Assembly (NCBI RefSeq): GCF_017874235.1
Contig: NZ_JAGGLC010000003.1
Coordinates: forward strand, 397,437 to 461,436
From: Halolamina salifodinae
Lineage (GTDB): Archaea; Halobacteriota; Halobacteria; Halobacteriales; Haloferacaceae
Length of the DNA stretch: 64,000 nt
Direction: 5' to 3'
Each line of letters opens with the position of its first letter. Within the stretch, counting starts at the first letter, position 1. Shown here in pieces: positions 26,641 to 35,156 of the stretch. Both the position numbers and the translations under genes were made by a program. The notes below the pieces were generated by a model that searched no databases, was not told where the DNA came from, and saw only the letters and a list, made by a program, of their open reading frames with translations.

Positions 26641-28103
26641 AGGCTCTCGAACAGTTCGATGCTGGTCCGGATCCCGCTCCGGAAGCAGGAAAGCGCGAGG
26701 TTCTCGTCGGGCGAGTGGTTGTTCTCGTCCTCGTTCGCGTAGGGCACCGTCACGCAGGGCAGTCCCAACTCTCGCTCGAACACCGCAGTCGGCAGCGACC
26801 CGCCGAGTGTCGGCTTCAGGATGGGGTCGGTGGGCCACGCCGCGCGAACGGCGTCCATCACCGGCTCACGGATCGGGTGGTCCAGCGAGGTGCGCTGGGG
26901 GCGCATCGCGCCCATTTCTGTCACTTCCACGTCACAGACCCCGGTCGCGTGCTCGTGGACGTGGGTCTCGAAGGCGTCGTAGATCTCCTTCGGGTCCTGA
27001 TCGGCGACGAGGCGCATGTCCATCTTGAGCGTCGCCGTCGACGGCAGGACCGTCTTGCTCCCCTCGCCGCCGTAGCCCGAGGTGAACCCGCAGATGTTGC
27101 AGGTCGGGTAGTAGAGCAGTTTCTCGAGGTAGCTGTCACCCGGGCCCTCGGCGAACGCCTGTACGTCGAGGTCGGCCTTGATGGCGTCCTCGTCGAACGG
27201 CATCGCCGCCAGCGCTTCGCGGTCCCGGGCTTCGATCGGTCGCACGTCGTCGTAGAAGCCGTCGATGGCGACGCGGCCGGTTTCGTCCTTGAGCGAGGCG
27301 ACGATGCGGACTAACTCCCACGCGGGGTTCGGGACGGGGCCGCCGTAGTTGCCGGAGTGGAGGTCGCGGTTCGGCCCAGTCACGTCGACCTGCACGTACT
27401 GCATCCCGCGGGCCCCCATCAGGACGTGCGGGCGGCCCGAGGCGTCGATGGGGCCGTCGGCGACGAAGGCGAGGTCTGCGTCGCCGGACTGCGTCCGGCT
27501 GCCAGAGGAGCTTCGCTCCTCGCTGTCCGCACCGAGCACGTCGGCGTACTCCCGGACCACGTCGTCGAGGTTGGGGCTGCCGCTCTCCTCTTCGCCCTCG
27601 AGCAGGAGGGTGACGTTGATCGGGAGCCCGGTCGTCTCGCGCAGCGCGCGTACGGCACAGAGATGCGAGAACCACTGGCCCTTGTTGTCGCCGGCGCCGC
27701 GCGCGTAGATGCGCTCGCGGCCGTCCGGGCCCTCGCGGATCGTCGGTTCGAACGGCGGCGTGGTCCACTCGTCGGGATCGGCTGGCTGCACGTCGTAGTG
27801 GCCGTAGACGAAGATTGTCGGTGCCTCCTCGCCCGGGACGGCCCGCTCGTCGGCGCCCGGCCGACCGTCGCCGGTCGCACCTGTGTCTGCCCCCGCTCGC
27901 GCGATCACGGCCGGCTGTCCGGGGGTCTCGACCCGCATCGCGTCGTCGAAGCCGTACTTCTCGCAGAGCGACTGGACCAGTTCCACACAGTCGGCGACGC
28001 CCTCGCCGGTCGCACTGATGGATGGCTGAGAGAGCAGGTCGAAGAGGTCCTCAAGCTGTTCGTCCTCGTGGTCGTCGACGTACTGTCTGGCCTCGGCACT
28101 CAT
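26637..28103 (-). CDS. M20 family metallopeptidase (dipeptidase-like), with in-frame palindromic insert
   Basis: The 488-residue protein is an M20 zinc peptidase of the carboxypeptidase/dipeptidase group. Metal and catalytic motifs are IFVYGHYDVQPADPDEW, ARGAGDNKGQW, LEGEEESGSPNLD, FVADGPI and the C-terminal GGSLPTAVF region. Residues about 195-207 (EERSSSGSRTQSG) come from a 38-bp palindromic element inserted in frame just before the strand DLAFVADG. A second Gly/Ala/Asp-rich insertion occurs at about residues 72-92. It is cytosolic by lack of signal. Confidence 0.9.
   Translation of the reverse strand: MSAEARQYVDDHEDEQLEDLFDLLSQPSISATGEGVADCVELVQSLCEKYGFDDAMRVETPGQPAVIARAGADTGATGDGRPGADERAVPGEEAPTIFVYGHYDVQPADPDEWTTPPFEPTIREGPDGRERIYARGAGDNKGQWFSHLCAVRALRETTGLPINVTLLLEGEEESGSPNLDDVVREYADVLGADSEERSSSGSRTQSGDADLAFVADGPIDASGRPHVLMGARGMQYVQVDVTGPNRDLHSGNYGGPVPNPAWELVRIVASLKDETGRVAIDGFYDDVRPIEARDREALAAMPFDEDAIKADLDVQAFAEGPGDSYLEKLLYYPTCNICGFTSGYGGEGSKTVLPSTATLKMDMRLVADQDPKEIYDAFETHVHEHATGVCDVEVTEMGAMRPQRTSLDHPIREPVMDAVRAAWPTDPILKPTLGGSLPTAVFERELGLPCVTVPYANEDENNHSPDENLALSCFRSGIRTSIELFESL
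27484..27521 (-). repeat. In-frame double-hairpin element, copy A (38 bp)
   Basis: Two perfect hairpins occur on the plus strand: CCGGAC/GTCCGG with loop TGC (27484-27498) and GAGGAGC/GCTCCTC with loop TTC (27505-27521). They are separated by the 6-nt spacer CTGCCA. The element begins exactly on codon 195 of the M20 peptidase and encodes EERSSSGSRTQS plus the first bases of a Gly codon. It is the same size, orientation and codon phase as the copies at 29109 and 43587. Confidence 0.9.
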
Positions 28104-28199
28104 CGGCGTTCACCGGTCATGGGTCCCCGTGGCACGGGCGCGGCTAAATCCCCATCGGATCCGGCGACGGGCAAATGGGCCACGGCGACCAACGAACTC

Positions 28200-28691
28200 T
28201 CACTCGATCCGCCCCAGCGCGATTTCGCGGGCGGTGTCAGCGGGCGGTTCGGCCGTGATCGCTATCGAGTCGACCCACTTGACGCTCTCCCAGCAGTCGC
28301 CGTCACCCGTGGGAATCAGGCGTGCAGGGCCGCCGTGTTCGGTCGGGAGTGGTTCGCCGTCGAGTTCGAGCGCCAGCACTGCGCTCTCGATCCGTTCGAG
28401 CGGGAAGGCACAGGCGTACTCGCCGTCCATCGCGTGGACGAGCGCGTACTGGCTCTCCGGCGTCGGTTCGACGCGCTCGAGCAGATCAGCGACGCGGACG
28501 TCGCGCCAGGAGAGCCCTGCAGCCGTCCAGCCGGCTTCACAGTCGAAGTCCTCGGCGAACGTCTCGTTCGGGAGCGCTGCGAGGTCCGCTGCGTCGAACG
28601 CCCGGGGCCGGCGGACGCTCCCGCGGATCGTCAGCGCCCAGTCGTCGGTCGTGACCTCGTCGGGAACGTCGTAGCGCGGGAGTCCGTCCAT
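28200..28691 (-). CDS. Molybdopterin-dependent oxidoreductase domain protein
   Basis: The 163-residue protein is a stand-alone sulfite-oxidase-like molybdopterin domain. The probable molybdenum-ligand cysteine is in EDFDCEAGWTAAGLSWRDV, and GGPARLIPTG plus WESVKWVDSI match the later conserved blocks. It lacks a signal peptide and a haem domain, so its redox partner is not visible. It lies between the M20 peptidase and serA on the same strand with about 90-bp gaps each side. Confidence 0.85.
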   Translation of the reverse strand: MDGLPRYDVPDEVTTDDWALTIRGSVRRPRAFDAADLAALPNETFAEDFDCEAGWTAAGLSWRDVRVADLLERVEPTPESQYALVHAMDGEYACAFPLERIESAVLALELDGEPLPTEHGGPARLIPTGDGDCWESVKWVDSIAITAEPPADTAREIALGRIE

Positions 28692-28780
28692 CGGTTGGAG
28701 TTTGGTTCAGAGAAGCAAGAAGGCCGGTGCGAACGAGTTCGGCTCGAGCCGTTCTCGAGTCAGAAGCGGGAGGCGGGTCC

Positions 28781-30400
28781 TCAGAGCGACAGCTGCGTCA
28801 CGTCGATGATTCGGCTGTCGGCTTCCAGTTCCGACAGCGCCGCCTCGGGCACGTCGTCGTCGAGGCTGTACACCGTGAGCGCCTCGCCGCCGATGGTCCC
28901 GCGGGCGTTGTACATCCCGGCGATGTTCACGTCGTACTCACCTAGCACCGAGCCGATCAGGCCGATGACGCCCGGCACGTCCTTGTTCCATGCGACGAGC
29001 ATGTGGCCGTGGGGCAGCGCGTCGACGCGGTAGCCGTCGATGGAGACCAGTCGCGGCTCGTCGCCGGTGAACAGCGTCCCCGACACCGAGAGTTCGTCCT
29101 CACCGTCGCCGGACTTCGTCCGGCTGCTAGAGGAGCTTTGCTCCTCCCTGTCGCCGACGGTGACGGTGAGCAGGCTCCGGAAGTCCGCCGAGGAGCGGGT
29201 TTTGCTCTCGGTCACGTCGACGCCGCGCTCCTCGGCGACGCGGGGGGCGTTGACCGAGTTGACCTGCCACTCCAGGGGCGCGAACGCGCCCTGCTGGGCG
29301 CTGGCGGTGACCAGTTCCACGTCCTCCTCGGCGATTTCGCCCTCGTAGCTCACTTCGATGTGCTCGATCCGGCCGTCGAACAGCTCTGCGGCGACGCGGC
29401 CGGCAGTCTGTGCGAGGCCGAGATACGGCTCGATGCGGGGGAACGCGCTCTCGTCGACGGAGGGCGCGTTGAGCGCGTTCATCACTGGCTCGCCGGCGAA
29501 TGCCGCGAGCACCTGCTCGGCGGTGGCGACGGCGACGTGCTCCTGTGCCTCAGCCGTCGAGGCGCCGAGGTGCGGCGTGAGCACGATATCCTCCACGTCG
29601 CGGAGGGGAGAGTCCGCGGGGAGTGGCTCCTCGGCGAACACGTCAAGTGCCGCGCCGGCGACGACGCCGTCCTCGACGGCCTCGGCCAGCGCGCCCTCGT
29701 CGACAACGCCGCCGCGGGCGACGTTGATCACGTAGCCGTCCTCGAGTTGGGCGAGTTCGGCGTCAGAAATCAGCCCCTCGGTCTCGTCGGTCAGCGGCAC
29801 GTGGACCGTGAGGAACTCCGCGCGGTCGATACACTCCTCGAGGTCGACCAACTCCGCGCCGATCTGTTCGGCACGCTCCTCGCTGATGTAGGGGTCGTAG
29901 GCGACCAGTTCCATCCCCAGCGAGCCCAGGCGCTTGGCGGCCTCCTGGCCGACCCGGCCGAGGCCGACGATGCCGAGCGTCTTGCCGTTGAGTTCGGTCC
30001 CGAGGAACTCGCCTTTGGCCCACGTGCCCCCGGCCATGCGGCCGTGGGCCTGCGGGATCGAGCGCGCGGCCGCGAACGCCATCCCGACGGTGTGTTCGGC
30101 CGCCGCGCGGACGTTCCCCTCCGGCGCGTTGGCGACGACGACGCCGTGGTCGGTGGCGGCGTCGATGTCGATGTTGTCGACGCCGATGCCCGCCCGGCCG
30201 ACGATCTGGAGGTCCGGCGCCGCCTCGAACAGCGCGGCGTCGACCTCGGTCCCCGAGCGAACGATCAGCGCATCAGCGTCGGAGACGGCTTCGAGCAGCG
30301 CGTCTCCCTCGATGTCGTAGGCCGTCACAGCCTCGTGGCCCGCCTCGCGAAGCCGGTCGATCCCGGCGTCGGCGATCGGATCCGTGATGAGTACTCGCAC
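28781..30400 (-). CDS. serA: D-3-phosphoglycerate dehydrogenase, with in-frame palindromic insert
   Basis: This 539-residue enzyme catalyses the first step of serine synthesis. It has the NAD fold GIVGLGRVGQEAAKRLGSLG, catalytic Arg in NVARGGVVDEGAL, His in LTPHLGAST, an intervening ASB domain and a C-terminal ACT domain (NKDVPGVIGLIGSVLGEYDV). Residues about 419-431 (EEQSSSSSRTKSG) derive from a 38-bp palindromic element inserted between two strands of the ASB domain. serB and a class V aminotransferase lie nearby. A 12-bp palindrome lies 66-77 bp upstream of the start. Confidence 0.96.
   Translation of the reverse strand: MRVLITDPIADAGIDRLREAGHEAVTAYDIEGDALLEAVSDADALIVRSGTEVDAALFEAAPDLQIVGRAGIGVDNIDIDAATDHGVVVANAPEGNVRAAAEHTVGMAFAAARSIPQAHGRMAGGTWAKGEFLGTELNGKTLGIVGLGRVGQEAAKRLGSLGMELVAYDPYISEERAEQIGAELVDLEECIDRAEFLTVHVPLTDETEGLISDAELAQLEDGYVINVARGGVVDEGALAEAVEDGVVAGAALDVFAEEPLPADSPLRDVEDIVLTPHLGASTAEAQEHVAVATAEQVLAAFAGEPVMNALNAPSVDESAFPRIEPYLGLAQTAGRVAAELFDGRIEHIEVSYEGEIAEEDVELVTASAQQGAFAPLEWQVNSVNAPRVAEERGVDVTESKTRSSADFRSLLTVTVGDREEQSSSSSRTKSGDGEDELSVSGTLFTGDEPRLVSIDGYRVDALPHGHMLVAWNKDVPGVIGLIGSVLGEYDVNIAGMYNARGTIGGEALTVYSLDDDVPEAALSELEADSRIIDVTQLSL
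29109..29146 (-). repeat. In-frame double-hairpin element, copy B (38 bp)
   Basis: The architecture is identical to copy A: CCGGAC/GTCCGG with loop TTC (29109-29123), spacer CTGCTA, GAGGAGC/GCTCCTC with loop TTT (29130-29146). It starts exactly on codon 419 of serA and encodes EEQSSSSSRTKS. Stem bases are identical to copies A and C while the loop bases differ. Confidence 0.9.
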
Positions 30401-30465
30401 GGGCGGAGCGAGTCACCCCCGGCGGTTAACGCTTTCTGCGGAATGCGACTGGTTGTCGAATATCT

Positions 30466-30477
30466 ATACACGTGTAT
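30466..30477. promoter_or_regulatory. Palindrome ATACACGTGTAT upstream of serA
   Basis: A perfect 12-bp palindrome is embedded in a larger symmetric array (TATACAC at 30465-30471 and GTGTATA at 30480-30486). It lies 66-77 bp upstream of the serA start in an AT-rich intergenic patch and could be a regulator-binding site. The bound factor is unknown. Confidence 0.45.
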
Positions 30478-30568
30478 GGGTGTATAGAGTGGCTGAGGAG
30501 AATATAGGCACACAGATATGCTGTTCAACGACGGTAGTCGGGCGGCGACTCAACCCGGGTCTCGCCGC

Positions 30569-31102
30569 TCACGGTGAGATGTCGAGAAGCTCCGTCGAGC
30601 CGGTGATGTCCGACTGCACGTCGATGACCTCGGCAGACTCAGCTCGCCGGAGCAGTTCCTCGGCGAACTCCGCGTGGGTGCCGACCGCGCCGGTGGAGAC
30701 GAACCCCGAGTGTTCGGCCTTGGGTTCGAGCACGAACTGGTAGCGCTGCCCGGGTTCGAGGTCGGACGACTCGACGAACACGGAGGAGCCACTGCCGTGT
30801 TTGAGCGCACAGACCCCCTCGATCTCCGCCCAGTTGAGATACGTCGTGTCGTCGTATCGGTCGGCCTCCGAGCGGCTCACCGAGAACGGGTCGTACAGCC
30901 CCAGTCGGCTCGGGAGCCCGAACAGCGCGCTGTCGAGCGTGTCGCCGACGAACGCCTCGACGCCGCCTGTCCGGGAGCTACCGAACACCAGCTGGTCGTC
31001 CTCCAGGAACACCGTCCCCTTGCCGCCGACATCCGAGCCCGAGAGCCCGTCGGCGACCGAGGCGTTGCGCTCGATCAGGTTTAGCTTGCATTGGTACGTC
31101 AT
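30569..31102 (-). CDS. Conserved-looking hypothetical protein
   Basis: From ATG 31102 the frame encodes 177 residues (MTYQCKLNLIERNASVADG). The sequence alternates beta-strand patterns, for example GTVFLEDDQLVFGSS and YQFVLEPKAEHSGFV, ending in an acidic helix with AEFAEELLRRAESAEVIDV. No signal peptide or membrane segment is seen. I do not recognise a family. It is divergent from serB, sharing a 129-bp intergenic region. Confidence 0.7.
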   Translation of the reverse strand: MTYQCKLNLIERNASVADGLSGSDVGGKGTVFLEDDQLVFGSSRTGGVEAFVGDTLDSALFGLPSRLGLYDPFSVSRSEADRYDDTTYLNWAEIEGVCALKHGSGSSVFVESSDLEPGQRYQFVLEPKAEHSGFVSTGAVGTHAEFAEELLRRAESAEVIDVQSDITGSTELLDISP

Positions 31103-31231
31103 AGCGTGCCAACCAGACGGCGGATACAGTAAAACTGTTGGGATCGTTGGAGAACCGGCCGTCGAAACATCTCGCGCGGTCACCGTGCCGGCTCTCGTGC
31201 GCTTTAAGCCTGGAGGGGTCACAGGGGGCGT

Positions 31232-31870
31232 ATGACGCTGGTCGCTTTCGACTTCGACGGGACGCTCTCGGATGCGGAGATGCTGGTCGCACTGGGCGAG
31301 CGCTACGGCGTCGCCGAGGAGATCGGCGACATCACCGCCCGCGCGATGCGCGGCGAGATCTCCTACGCCGAGAGCCTGCGCGAGCGCGCGGCGATGCTCG
31401 AGGCGCTCTCGGAACACGAGGCCGCCGCAGCCTACGAGGAGACCGCGCTCCGGCGGGGGGCCGCCGACGTGATCGAGCGCCTCAACGACGCCGGCCACAC
31501 GACCGCCATCCTGACTGGCGGCTTCACGCCGGGCGTCGAAGCCGCGCTGGAGCGCGACGGCGCCGAAGTGGACCGCATCGTCGCCAACGACCTCCCCATC
31601 GTCGACGGCGAACTCACCGGCGAGGTCGAGGGGTCGCTGATCGAGGGGACCAAGGACGACGCGCTGGCGGATCTCTGCGAGGAGTACGGTATCGACCTCG
31701 TGAACACCGTCGCGGTCGGCGACGGCGCGAACGACCTCCCGATGCTGAAAGCCGCGGGTCACGCGGTCGGCTTCGAACCCAAGGACGCTGTTTCCCCGCA
31801 CTGCGAGGACGTGGTGACGACGATGGCGGCGCTGGGCGGCCTGTTCGAGCGAACCGGGCTGCTCGACTGA
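31232..31870 (+). CDS. serB: Phosphoserine phosphatase
   Basis: This HAD-superfamily phosphatase of 212 residues performs the last step of serine synthesis. HAD motif I is VAFDFDGTLSDAEM, motif II is AILTGGFTPG, the lysine is in EGTKDDAL, and motif IV is VAVGDGANDLPMLKAAG, all as in SerB. It is convergent with the class V aminotransferase gene, only 3 bp apart. Confidence 0.93.
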   Translation: MTLVAFDFDGTLSDAEMLVALGERYGVAEEIGDITARAMRGEISYAESLRERAAMLEALSEHEAAAAYEETALRRGAADVIERLNDAGHTTAILTGGFTPGVEAALERDGAEVDRIVANDLPIVDGELTGEVEGSLIEGTKDDALADLCEEYGIDLVNTVAVGDGANDLPMLKAAGHAVGFEPKDAVSPHCEDVVTTMAALGGLFERTGLLD

Positions 31871-31873
31871 GTT

Positions 31874-33157
31874 TTACGCGTCCAGTTCGTTTCGCGCTTT
31901 CTTGACGCCGGCCTCGGTGTCGATGTCGACGCCGACCTGTTCGAACGCCTCCCCGATGGTCCGGATCCCGCGCAGAAGTTGGTCGCTCGTGAGATTCCCC
32001 ATGTTGCTCACCCGGAAAACCTCGCCGCCGAGGTGGGCCTGCCCGCCCGAGATGGAGACGCCGCGCTCCGAGACGGCGTCGAAGAACGCTTCGCTGTCGT
32101 CACCGCGCGCGCCCTCGGGGAGGTCGATGGCTGTGAGGGTGTTCGAGTACGCCGTCGCCTCGTTCAGTTCGGGGAAGGACTCGAGCCCCATCGCCCACAT
32201 CGCCTCGCGGAACGCAGTCGACTGCCGGCGGTGGCGGGCGATCCGGCCGCTCATCCCCTCAGCTTCGATCTCCTCGACGGCGACCGCGAGGCCGCGGAAC
32301 AGCGGGACCGCGCTGGTGAAAGGCGTCTGGTGCTGGCCCGCCTTTCGGCTGTGCCAGTCCAGATCCTCGTAGAACGGCGCGTTCCCGCCGTCGATGTGGG
32401 CGTCGACGTCATCAGAACACGACGTGTTCTGGTTGTCACCGGAAGCCGACGGCTTCCGGTTGCCCGAGGGACTACGTCCCTCGCTGGCAGACGAGAGCCC
32501 CTGGCTCTCGTCGACGCCGTCAGCGACGTAGAGCGCCGAGACGCCCGGCGGCGCCGCGAGCGCCTTCTGGCCGTCCGTGACCGCGATGTCGACGTTCCAG
32601 TCGTCGATGCGGAACTCGTCGCCGCCGATGGAGGTGACGCCGTCGACGACGAACCGGGCGTCGGCCGCGGCGGCGATCTCGCCGATCTCTCTGACGGGGT
32701 TCAGCAGGCCCGTACTGGTCTCGTTGTGGACGACGGTGACGACTTCGGTGTCGTCGGAGACGGCGGCGTCGACGGCATCGAGGTCGACCGGGTCGCCCCA
32801 GTCGAACTCAACAGGGGTGACCTCGCAGTGGCGCTCGGCGATGCGCTTGAACCGCCGGCCGAACTTCCCGTTGACGACGGCGACGAGTTCGTCGTCCTCG
32901 TCGACGAGGTTGGCGACGGCGGCCTCCATGCCCATCGTGGCGGTGCCGTTGAGGATGAGTGCCTCCCCGCCCACGGACGTCGACGCCTCGCTCGGCGTCG
33001 AGCGCTCGAACACGTACTCCAGTCCGTCCTGTGCGCGCTCGTACACCGCCTCGAACGCCGCGGAGCGATGGGAGACCATCGGCTCGCTCATCGCCTCGCG
33101 GACGTCGGCACTCAGCGGTACGGGCCCCGGGTTGAGCAGGAGGAAATCCTCTCGCAT
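31874..33157 (-). CDS. Class V aminotransferase (serine-pyruvate/alanine-glyoxylate type), with long in-frame palindromic insert
   Basis: The 427-residue PLP enzyme begins LLNPGPVPLSADVREAM, typical of the alanine-glyoxylate/serine-pyruvate aminotransferase family. The PLP lysine is in VTDGQKALAAPPGVSALYV. Placed beside serA and serB it may supply the phosphoserine aminotransferase step (inference). Residues about 216-249 are a Ser/Asn-rich insertion encoded by a chain of four hairpins, between the strand SALYVADGV and DAHIDGGNAPFYEDLDW. Family members normally lack this insert. Confidence 0.9.
   Translation of the reverse strand: MREDFLLLNPGPVPLSADVREAMSEPMVSHRSAAFEAVYERAQDGLEYVFERSTPSEASTSVGGEALILNGTATMGMEAAVANLVDEDDELVAVVNGKFGRRFKRIAERHCEVTPVEFDWGDPVDLDAVDAAVSDDTEVVTVVHNETSTGLLNPVREIGEIAAAADARFVVDGVTSIGGDEFRIDDWNVDIAVTDGQKALAAPPGVSALYVADGVDESQGLSSASEGRSPSGNRKPSASGDNQNTSCSDDVDAHIDGGNAPFYEDLDWHSRKAGQHQTPFTSAVPLFRGLAVAVEEIEAEGMSGRIARHRRQSTAFREAMWAMGLESFPELNEATAYSNTLTAIDLPEGARGDDSEAFFDAVSERGVSISGGQAHLGGEVFRVSNMGNLTSDQLLRGIRTIGEAFEQVGVDIDTEAGVKKARNELDA
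32413..32512 (-). repeat. In-frame four-hairpin palindromic array, copy D (100 bp)
   Basis: Four perfect stem-loops, each with a 3-nt loop, lie in a row: CAGAACAC/GTGTTCTG (32413-32431), ACCGGAAGCC/GGCTTCCGGT (32438-32460), CGAGGGAC/GTCCCTCG (32465-32483) and GACGAGAGCC/GGCTCTCGTC (32490-32512). The spacers are 4-6 nt and resemble TTGCC or CTGGCA, as in the 38-bp copies. The array begins on codon 216 of the aminotransferase gene and stays in frame, adding a Ser-rich loop containing EGRSPSGNRKPSASG. Confidence 0.9.
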
Positions 33158-33245
33158 GTGTGTGGCTAGTTCCTCCGGTGGGTGTTAAGCCCGCCGTTGG
33201 TGTGCGCCACTCTCACACGCCCACGGTGGTTCTCTGACTCGCCCA

Positions 33246-34241
33246 TCACGCCCGAACCGAGCGCCGCAGCGCCAGATCGGCGATGTTGCCGCCACATTTC
33301 GCGGTCCGGACGAGGCTGTCCAGCAGGCGAGTTAGCACCGCCGCGTGTGCGGGCGAGATCTCGACGATCCGGGACTCTAGGCGGCGGCCCTCGGCCACGA
33401 CGGCCTCACTCCGGTCGAGTGCGTCCTGGGCGGCCTTCCGCGGCGCGCCGTTGACGACGGCGTCCGACGCGTCCCGGACGACATCCCGGGCGGCGTCGCT
33501 CATCGCGCGGAACTCCCCAGCCACCGATTCAGGAACGGTGTATGTCTCGCGCGCGGCGGTGCCGGCGATCCGGGCGGCGTGGTCGGCGACGCGCTCGAGG
33601 TTGCGCGCGGTGCAGTAGTAGTCGAACAGTCGCGGGCGCCCCATCCGCAGGTCGTCGACCTCCGACAGACGTACCAGCGACCGGTTCAGGTGACGTTCGA
33701 CTAGCCGGAACACGCGGTCGGCCTCGTCGTCGCGTTCGGCGACCTGCGCCGGGTCGGCGCGCTCGCCGACGAACGCCGCAATCGCTTCCTCGTGCATCGA
33801 CAGCGCGGTGAACTGGAGTTGGAGCAGCGACTGCCGAACCGAGACGCCGTCGGCGTCCAACATCCCGCGGACGACGATTCGGTCGCCAGTCTCCTCGGCA
33901 ATCTCGACGCCGGTCAACCCCCGGACGACGTTCTCGACTGCCCGGAGCTGCCCGTCGGTGAGTTCCTCGCGTCGGTGGAGCGTGATACGGTCGAACCCGG
34001 CCGTGTACGCCGCCATCAGCAGGTGGCGGGTGGCGGTCCCGTCGGCGTTCGCGAGGTCGATTTCGGTGGCTGCGAGGGCGTTCTCGTCGCGCTCGGCCCA
34101 GCGCACGACCAGCGAACCGTCGCGGTGTGTGTAGAGATACGCCGTCCCGCCGGCTTCGAGGCCGTGTTCCTCGGCCCACCCCACCGGGATCGAGACGGTG
34201 TACGTGCCGCCGCCGACCTGCTGGACTTTTCTGGTCTCCAT
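33246..34241 (-). CDS. phoU: PhoU-type phosphate regulator with AbrB domain
   Basis: The 331-residue protein starts with an AbrB/SpoVT-like DNA-binding domain (KVQQVGGGTYTVSIPVGWAEEHGL, first 50 residues) followed by two PhoU helical repeats, for example DEADRVFRLVERHLNRSL and RNLERVADHAARIAG. In bacteria PhoU damps phosphate uptake; the AbrB fusion is typical of haloarchaea and suggests direct DNA binding. It is the last gene of the pst operon, 9 bp after pstB. Confidence 0.9.
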   Translation of the reverse strand: METRKVQQVGGGTYTVSIPVGWAEEHGLEAGGTAYLYTHRDGSLVVRWAERDENALAATEIDLANADGTATRHLLMAAYTAGFDRITLHRREELTDGQLRAVENVVRGLTGVEIAEETGDRIVVRGMLDADGVSVRQSLLQLQFTALSMHEEAIAAFVGERADPAQVAERDDEADRVFRLVERHLNRSLVRLSEVDDLRMGRPRLFDYYCTARNLERVADHAARIAGTAARETYTVPESVAGEFRAMSDAARDVVRDASDAVVNGAPRKAAQDALDRSEAVVAEGRRLESRIVEISPAHAAVLTRLLDSLVRTAKCGGNIADLALRRSVRA

Positions 34242-34250
34242 CGGTCGTGA

Positions 34251-35156
34251 TCAGCCGAACTTTCCGGTGATGTAGTCCTCGACACGCTGACTCTGGGGGT
34301 TCTCGAAGATCTGCTCGGTCTCGCCGTACTCGACGAGCTCACCCCCGGTCAGAAACACCGCCGTCTGGTCGCTGATTCGAGAGGCCTGCTGCATGTTGTG
34401 CGTGACGACGACGACCGAGTAGTCCTCGGCGAGTTCCTCGATCAAGTCCTCGATCTTCGCGGTGGCGATGGGGTCCAGCGCGCTCGCTGGCTCGTCCATC
34501 AAGATTACGTCGGGATCGACCGCGAGACAGCGGGCGATGCAGAGGCGCTGTTGCTGGCCCCCGGAGAGCCCGAGCGCGTTGTCGCCGAGTCGATCCTTGA
34601 CCTCCTCCCAGAGAGCTGCGCGCCGGAGCGCGCGCTCGACCAGCGCCTGGGCTTCCTCGGCGTCGTCGGTGCCGAACAGCCGAGCCAGCAGCCCGGTGTC
34701 GAGGTCCCCGTGTTTCCGGGGGCCGTAGGAGATGTTGTCCTCGATGGACTTCGGGAACGGATTCGGCTCCTGAAACACCATGCCGACGCGCTTCCGGAGT
34801 TCGACGAGGTTCACGCCGTCGCTGTATATCTCCTGGCCGTCGAGCGCGACCGAGCCCTCGATGCGGGCGCTCTTGATCCGGTCGTTCATCCGGTTCAGAC
34901 ACCGCAAGAACGTCGACTTCCCACAGCCCGAGGGCCCGATGAGCGCCGTCACCGACTCGTCGGGCACGTCGAGGGAAACGCTCTGGAGTGCCTGTTCGTT
35001 GCCGTAGTAGACGTCGAGGGCCTCGACGGCGAGTTTGGCGTCGTCCTCGAACTGGAACTCCGTCCAGGCCGCTTGTGTCGTTTCGTCGGTCTCGCCGGTG
35101 GTTGTCAGTCGCTGTTCGGCCAGGTCGGTCCGTTGGGTTGGCTCAATCTCACTCAT
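34251..35156 (-). CDS. pstB: Phosphate ABC transporter ATP-binding protein
   Basis: The 301-residue ATPase shows Walker [21 protein letters not shown], PstB-typical [16 protein letters not shown], signature [13 protein letters not shown], Walker [14 protein letters not shown] and [15 protein letters not shown]. An N-terminal extension of about 40 residues precedes the domain. It overlaps pstA by 8 nt. Confidence 0.95.
   Translation of the reverse strand: MSEIEPTQRTDLAEQRLTTTGETDETTQAAWTEFQFEDDAKLAVEALDVYYGNEQALQSVSLDVPDESVTALIGPSGCGKSTFLRCLNRMNDRIKSARIEGSVALDGQEIYSDGVNLVELRKRVGMVFQEPNPFPKSIEDNISYGPRKHGDLDTGLLARLFGTDDAEEAQALVERALRRAALWEEVKDRLGDNALGLSGGQQQRLCIARCLAVDPDVILMDEPASALDPIATAKIEDLIEELAEDYSVVVVTHNMQQASRISDQTAVFLTGGELVEYGETEQIFENPQSQRVEDYITGKFG

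Noticed and set aside
27830..27900. Gly/Ala/Asp-rich insertion in the M20 peptidase as another palindromic element
   Set aside because: It contains only a weak 5-bp stem with a 6-nt loop and no conserved spacer, so it does not fit the element.
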